Positions 51,838 to 55,126 of a stretch of DNA of 55,126 nucleotides are shown here, one piece after another. The DNA is from Bacteroidetes bacterium HGW-Bacteroidetes-6 (lineage in GTDB: Bacteria > Bacteroidota > Bacteroidia > Bacteroidales > DTU049). The stretch covers positions 1-55,126 of the forward strand of contig PHDB01000020.1 of NCBI GenBank assembly GCA_002842495.1, read 5' to 3'. Made by a program: the position numbers and the translations under genes. The notes beneath the pieces are model-generated. The model ran no database searches. It was not told the origin of the DNA and saw nothing but the letters and a program-made list of their open reading frames with translations. Numbering within the stretch: the first letter of the stretch is position 1; each line of letters begins with the position of its first letter.

Positions 51838-52287
51838 TTAATCTTTTTTGGGTTTATAATCCCCTTGAATATTAAAGATGTTCTTTCCAGCATTTTGTAT
51901 TCCAATATTAAACCCTCCCTCGTTTTTAAATTCCATTTTTGAAACATTAGATAATTGACCTTGATTTTCTTCTATCCAGTTTTTTATTTCATTGAATAAT
52001 TCTTCATCAAATTTCTCACCTGTTAATTCTTCATAGCTATCCTCAATGTCTCTATATGGTTTCGCTTCATTCTTTGATTGGCTATTGCAAATTGTTTCAA
52101 TATATTTCTCTGCATCTTTATCTTTTTTAAAGAATCTCTTTATTCTGTTTTTTAGAGATGAGAAGTCAAGAACTTTTTTTAATCCGTCATACGTTGCACT
52201 TGCAATAACTTTTGTTGCAATTGCTGTCTTATTCGCTAATAAGAAAGCGCAAATTGATGAGAATATAGTTGCCATTTCTGTTTCCAT
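51838..52287 (-). CDS. Bell-like helical effector with C-terminal amyloid-type motif
   Basis: A 149-residue protein. The N-terminus has a hydrophobic helix (about 8-40, I-F-S-S-I-C-A-F-L-L then A-I-A-T-K-V-I-A) followed by amphipathic and basic helices (about 40-65) and an acidic helical part to about 115. The last 30 residues are a low-complexity tail with QNAGKNIFNIQGD (131-143), then a charged end. The same motif, QNAETIYNVAGN, is at the N-terminus of the STAND protein encoded seven bases downstream. This layout fits the Bell-domain plus bacterial amyloid signalling sequence scheme, in which the effector kills the cell by membrane damage after prion-like conversion. The fold and toxicity are inferred, not shown by homology to a named domain. 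Confidence 0.7.
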   Translation of the reverse strand: METEMATIFSSICAFLLANKTAIATKVIASATYDGLKKVLDFSSLKNRIKRFFKKDKDAEKYIETICNSQSKNEAKPYRDIEDSYEELTGEKFDEELFNEIKNWIEENQGQLSNVSKMEFKNEGGFNIGIQNAGKNIFNIQGDYKPKKD

Positions 52288-52288
52288 T

Positions 52289-53305
52289 TTATTTACTTAA
52301 ATAGGTTTCCAATTCCTTTTTATCATTTTGTATTTGTCTAATTATAAGTTCATCAGTATAATATTCATCGGGAGGGTAGTAGCTGTCAAATGATTCATAT
52401 GTTTCATTTAAGTAATCTAAAATTCTGTTAGAATATCCTGATTTTGTAAAATCAGGTGAGATGTCCTCGATTTTTTTGAGTCTTTCAAAAATTGTGAGAT
52501 TACAAATCGCCTGGATGATAATTTCAGACGAATAATCTTGTTCTAATCTTTTTTGAATATCACCTAACCAAAGGTTTTTAAGTCTATTGTAAGTTAATGG
52601 CAATAAAGATTTTATTTCAGTTATTCTTCTTTGCGATATCTCTTTTATGGTTTCCTTGGGCGGTTTGGGTAAAGTTTTTGGGTCAAAATCAGAAAGCTCT
52701 TGGGTTGCTCTATAACCTAATGCCGCTGAATTGGTTGGGATTTCATCTTCTTTATAAAAATTGAACTCCTTCTTCGTAAAATACCGTTTACTCTGCTTCA
52801 CAATTTTTGTGAGTGTTCCAATTATATAACCTACAGCGATTTCTTCTGCTTTTTTATAATTCGCTTTGAAGTTTAAATAGTTCTTTCCTAAAGTATCAAT
52901 TTCTTTATAGTGAGTTTGAGCCATTATGATTGGAGTTACTCTATCTTTCAAATTTTTGGGTATCATTCTTTCTACAAACCTATTTATTTCAGGACTTATT
53001 GATAGAGTATAACCTCCTTTATTATTTTCTATAAAGTCGATAGAAACAGCATCTCCATCATTGTTTGATTTTTCAATCCAACCTAAAAGAATATCAAGAA
53101 ATTTTTCAGCAGGTTCTTCATTTTCAAAAATAAAAGCCATTTGGACTGGAATCATTTCATCTTTTTCTCCTTGAACAAACATGTAAAGTATTCCTTTACA
53201 ATCAGCTTTTGTAAACAAATTTGAAAACTCAATGTCTCCAACGAGTATAAAGAGAGGTTTTAATCCATAATCAAAGCCAATATTTGAAAAGTCATTTTTA
53301 TTCAT
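52289..53305 (-). CDS. Unknown protein, first gene of the STAND operon
   Basis: A 338-residue cytoplasmic protein I do not recognise. The N-terminal about 110 residues look alpha/beta (L-F-I-L-V-G-D-I-E-F, I-L-Y-M-F-V-Q-G-E-K, M-A-F-I-F-E-N-E-E-P-A-E-K-F), the rest is helical with many Lys, Glu and Asn. No catalytic or nucleic-acid motif is visible. Only one base separates its stop from the ATG of the Bell-like gene, so all three genes are co-expressed. It could be a sensor, a chaperone or regulator of the effector, or a second effector. The region upstream (53306-53758) has no clear promoter. Confidence 0.72.
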   Translation of the reverse strand: MNKNDFSNIGFDYGLKPLFILVGDIEFSNLFTKADCKGILYMFVQGEKDEMIPVQMAFIFENEEPAEKFLDILLGWIEKSNNDGDAVSIDFIENNKGGYTLSISPEINRFVERMIPKNLKDRVTPIIMAQTHYKEIDTLGKNYLNFKANYKKAEEIAVGYIIGTLTKIVKQSKRYFTKKEFNFYKEDEIPTNSAALGYRATQELSDFDPKTLPKPPKETIKEISQRRITEIKSLLPLTYNRLKNLWLGDIQKRLEQDYSSEIIIQAICNLTIFERLKKIEDISPDFTKSGYSNRILDYLNETYESFDSYYPPDEYYTDELIIRQIQNDKKELETYLSK

Positions 53306-53758
53306 TTGTTGTCTTTTAATCGTTATAGTGTCTGTCTTTTAGGGGTTGCTTGTAACTCCTTTCTATCCCACCTTATTTAACACCCAAGGTTGGTTTATTC
53401 ATCCCTAATTGGTTGTATATCCCACTTTTTTTAACAAAAGAGGCAAGCTGTTTTTTATAAACAAAATTCATCATATTATTTCAAAATTGAGAGGTTTCGT
53501 TTTTTGTTCTATTATATACCCCGCTAAATTAAGAAATGTTTTTGTTGAATGCAAAATTTTTCCGGTTGGGCTGTGAAATTTTAATTTGGGGCGGATCCCG
53601 CCGCACAACCGGATGCCTGGCGATTGCAGGAGAAGAAATGAGGTCGGAAAAGGGGGGCGATTTTTGTCGGGTTACGCAAAAGTTTTTCAAATCCGGAAAC
53701 GCTGAGTCACGCACTATCAGGGCAGAAAATATACCGCGTGTTACGGGGCGGTTATCAT
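53306..53758. other. Intergenic region upstream of the STAND operon
   Basis: About 450 bases without a supported gene. It holds CCGCTAAATTAAG near 53520 and a TTTTTCCGGTTGGGCTGTG piece, degenerate relatives of the repeat blocks at 48393-48450 and 54318-54375. No TAnnTTTG promoter element was found on the minus strand near 53305. Confidence 0.45.
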
Positions 53759-54133
53759 TTACTTTTTAAAAACACAGGCAGAAACTATTCGGGTAAACCC
53801 TATTGCAAATCCATTTTGCAGGTCGGTGTAAACATAAACAATACTGCCACCTATATCCGAAGCTTGCTTTTTCAGTTCGGCTATTGTATTTGACTTTAAG
53901 CCATTGTTGTTGAAAAACAAAAACTTTTCAGTTGCTTTTATCTCTCCCAAATAATTCAAATTGCAAACGTCGGGTTTTTCATAGGTAATGATTACTTCGT
54001 CCCCGGAGGCCGTTGTTTCCGATACGATCTTGTCTGAATCATGAATTTTCTTAGAATTGCCATTTGTCCATGTAAATGACATCAATACGGAGAAAAGACT
54101 TAAACCGATTGAACTTTTAATCCATGCTTTCAT
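53759..54133 (-). CDS. DUF4156-like exported protein
   Basis: A 124-residue protein with a signal peptide (about 1-23, S-V-L-M-S-F-T-W). The mature part has C-N-L-N-Y-L-G-E-I-K-A, then A-E-L-K-K-Q-A-S-D-I-G-G-S-I-V-Y-V-Y, the pattern of small DUF4156-type proteins, whose function is unknown; two cysteines (near 57 and 121) may form a disulfide. It lies between the STAND operon and the truncated QueG-like duplicate, inside the duplicated interval, so it probably arrived with the insertion. Confidence 0.6.
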   Translation of the reverse strand: MKAWIKSSIGLSLFSVLMSFTWTNGNSKKIHDSDKIVSETTASGDEVIITYEKPDVCNLNYLGEIKATEKFLFFNNNGLKSNTIAELKKQASDIGGSIVYVYTDLQNGFAIGFTRIVSACVFKK

Positions 54134-54138
54134 TGTTG

Positions 54139-54231
54139 TTATGTTTTTCTTTTCCTACTCTTGTGGCTTTTTGGTATAGCCCCGTTTTTAATCACGATTT
54201 GTTTTATCGTATTTTGATCAATTGCTGTCAT
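54139..54231 (-). pseudogene. Truncated duplicate of the QueG-like gene start
   Basis: The ATG at 54231 opens MTAIDQNTIKQIVIKNGA, identical to the first 18 residues of the QueG-like protein at 48290, then runs into 12 unrelated residues and a stop at 54139. It is a remnant left by the duplication, not a functional gene. Confidence 0.85.
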
Positions 54232-54375
54232 GCGTTTTTTTTGTGCTAATTATCTGTCCACCCCCAATCGGAATGTATTGTACACTTATTGTCATTTGGG
54301 GAGTGTGACTTTCTTCCTGCTAAATTAAAATTTTTTTGCCCGACGGAAAAAAATATTGGTGTTGTGGGGCAGGGG
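54179..54375. repeat. Direct duplication, copy B
   Basis: Partner of 48238-48450 (see there). Copy B has an extra stretch of about 20 bases near 54277-54297 and continues into the repeat at 54378-54432, which copy A does not. Confidence 0.88.
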
Positions 54376-54377
54376 AA

Positions 54378-54432
54378 TTTTTGGCAAGGTGGAGAGTTTT
54401 TTGCCCGGAGTGGTGTTTTCGCTGCTGAGGGG
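54378..54432. repeat. Intergenic repeat copy 2 (related to 46970-47030)
   Basis: GGCAAGGTGGAGAGTTTTTT and GGAGTGGTGTTTTCGC correspond to the copy near 46976. The repeat lies just downstream of the hydrolase-type C-terminus at 54447. Confidence 0.55.
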
Positions 54433-54446
54433 TTGTATGTTCGTTA

Positions 54447-55126
54447 TTATTTTTCTTCAATTTTCGCATCGAGCCAATTAATCATTGTATCCAGGCTGAG
54501 CTTAATATTCCCAATCGAACAATGGTTACTCGCATGGTCTTTCTTTGTAAACACTATATCGGTTACGGATTTGGCATTTATCAGAGATTTGATCAAAGGA
54601 GCATGAAGTTTAAATGGAATAAAATGGTCATCTTTCCCTGTAATCAGCATCGCGAGCAGATACCACGTTCCCGCTACGAAAATGAGCACGAGGCCATCGG
54701 CAATCAAATCGAGCCCCCACCAGAACCAGTTTTTATAGAGCAGCGCATCAATCGCGGTCCTGCGCAAATCGTGGCCGAACATGGAGGCAACCATGAAAAC
54801 GAGGATCAGGACTCCGGTGAACAAAATGACGCCTGAGTTGAAAGCCATGTCTACGGTGCCTCGCGCAATTGCGGCCACCGGAAGCGAAACCAGATGCTCC
54901 TTTTTATAGCGCGCAAAGAGATTCCTGAGACCTGTTAGCCCCACGGCCGAACTCAACATAGCGCCCGCGGATTGCTTCTGATATCCCGCCGGCGTGTAGG
55001 CGATGGTCGAAAAAATATTGATGATGAAAAAGATCGTTCCCACCATCACCAAAGCAATCCCAAGAATAAACACCGCCCCTCCAAGGGAACTGAATTGGCT
55101 GAAATCGGCGGGTAACGGCCAGTAAA
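54447..55126 (-). CDS. Chimeric ORF: heme-copper oxidase subunit I fragment joined to alpha/beta hydrolase C-terminus; 5' part beyond the window
   Basis: The frame is open to the window edge, so the GTG at 55073 is not the true start. From 55126 to about 54655 it encodes several transmembrane helices with Y-T-P-A-G-Y, N-W-F-W-W-G-L-D-L and L-V-L-I-F-V-A-G-T-W-Y-L-L, resembling subunit I of a b(o/a)3-type oxidase. After T-G-K it changes to D-D-H-F-I-P-F-K-L-H and later N-H-C-S-I-G-N, the C-terminal part of an alpha/beta hydrolase with its catalytic histidine, ending at 54447. The downstream oxidase histidines and the hydrolase nucleophile are missing. Base composition shifts at the join, from GC-rich on the right to AT-rich on the left. 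A working enzyme is unlikely; misassembly is a real alternative. Confidence 0.65.
   Translation of the reverse strand, partial: YWPLPADFSQFSSLGGAVFILGIALVMVGTIFFIINIFSTIAYTPAGYQKQSAGAMLSSAVGLTGLRNLFARYKKEHLVSLPVAAIARGTVDMAFNSGVILFTGVLILVFMVASMFGHDLRRTAIDALLYKNWFWWGLDLIADGLVLIFVAGTWYLLAMLITGKDDHFIPFKLHAPLIKSLINAKSVTDIVFTKKDHASNHCSIGNIKLSLDTMINWLDAKIEEK
54625..54657 (-). other. Junction of the oxidase and hydrolase segments
   Basis: The join lies in codons for L-A-M-L-I-T-G-K-D-D-H. L-I-T-G-K fits the end of the oxidase helix and also the L-I-T-G-x-D-D of the hydrolase, so a short stretch of shared sequence could have guided recombination or a false assembly overlap. Confidence 0.55.

Noticed and set aside
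51831-51947. Extended N-terminus for the STAND protein
   Set aside because: It overlaps the end of the Bell-like gene; the ATG at 51830 follows that gene directly and keeps the motif at residues 6-17.
53536-53769. Plus-strand frame of 77 codons upstream of the STAND operon
   Set aside because: Lies in repeat-derived DNA and overlaps the end of the DUF4156-like gene; no family features.

Overview
The window comes from a member of the Bacteroidota, probably an anaerobic or facultative Bacteroidales/Marinilabiliales-type bacterium. Evidence for this: two TonB-dependent receptors, a DUF4249 lipoprotein, a DUF349 protein, an S46 dipeptidyl peptidase, type IX secretion sorting domains, a PorE-like lipoprotein, and many promoters with the Bacteroidota -7 element TAnnTTTG. 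Most of the window is ordinary chromosome; the two ends carry accessory DNA that is AT-rich and repeat-bounded.

Layout, left part. At 1-1267 a TPP riboswitch precedes a truncated TonB receptor, so thiamin uptake is likely. At 1489-5099 is an AT-rich two-gene module: a helical protein of unknown family and a VPA1262-like protein with a phospholipase-D-type motif. At 5100-5977 lies intergenic palindromic repeat DNA. At 5978-10185 is a receptor / DUF4249 / thioredoxin reductase operon, divergent from a tungsten aldehyde oxidoreductase (10406-12565), with a perfect 14-bp-arm inverted repeat between them. At 13012-21004 come PadR-PspC, an MBL hydrolase, two lipoproteins, DnaK, and an aminotransferase/sugar transferase pair.

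Layout, middle. At 21080-26275 one minus-strand operon holds split transketolase (N half, vWA protein, C half), an ECF sigma factor, and an anti-sigma-like protein that ends in a gliding-type C-terminal domain. PepD, a YeeE-type sulfur importer, a second orphan transketolase C half with a VanY-type peptidase, and a tight queE / PorE-like / cysH / SSS operon follow. Then come the S46 peptidase, a small GIY-YIG-like protein, DUF349, tRNA-Gln, msrA, a methyltransferase, and a large secreted beta-helix protein.

Layout, right end. At 48618-53305 is the most interesting locus: a three-gene operon with an unknown 338-aa protein, a 149-aa Bell-like helical protein ending in a short QNA..N-I-F-N-I-x-G-D motif, and a STAND NTPase with TPRs whose extreme N-terminus carries the matching motif. 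This is the architecture of prion/amyloid-type NLR signalling with a cell-death effector. It sits between two diverged copies of the start and upstream region of a QueG-like gene, so it looks inserted. Three accessory modules (1489-5099, 47586-48290, 48618-53305) each end at their 3' side in a long palindromic element bracketed by AAC...GTT, possibly attC-like. The last ORF is a chimera of a heme-copper oxidase subunit I fragment and the C-terminus of an alpha/beta hydrolase; this could be a recombination scar or an assembly join.
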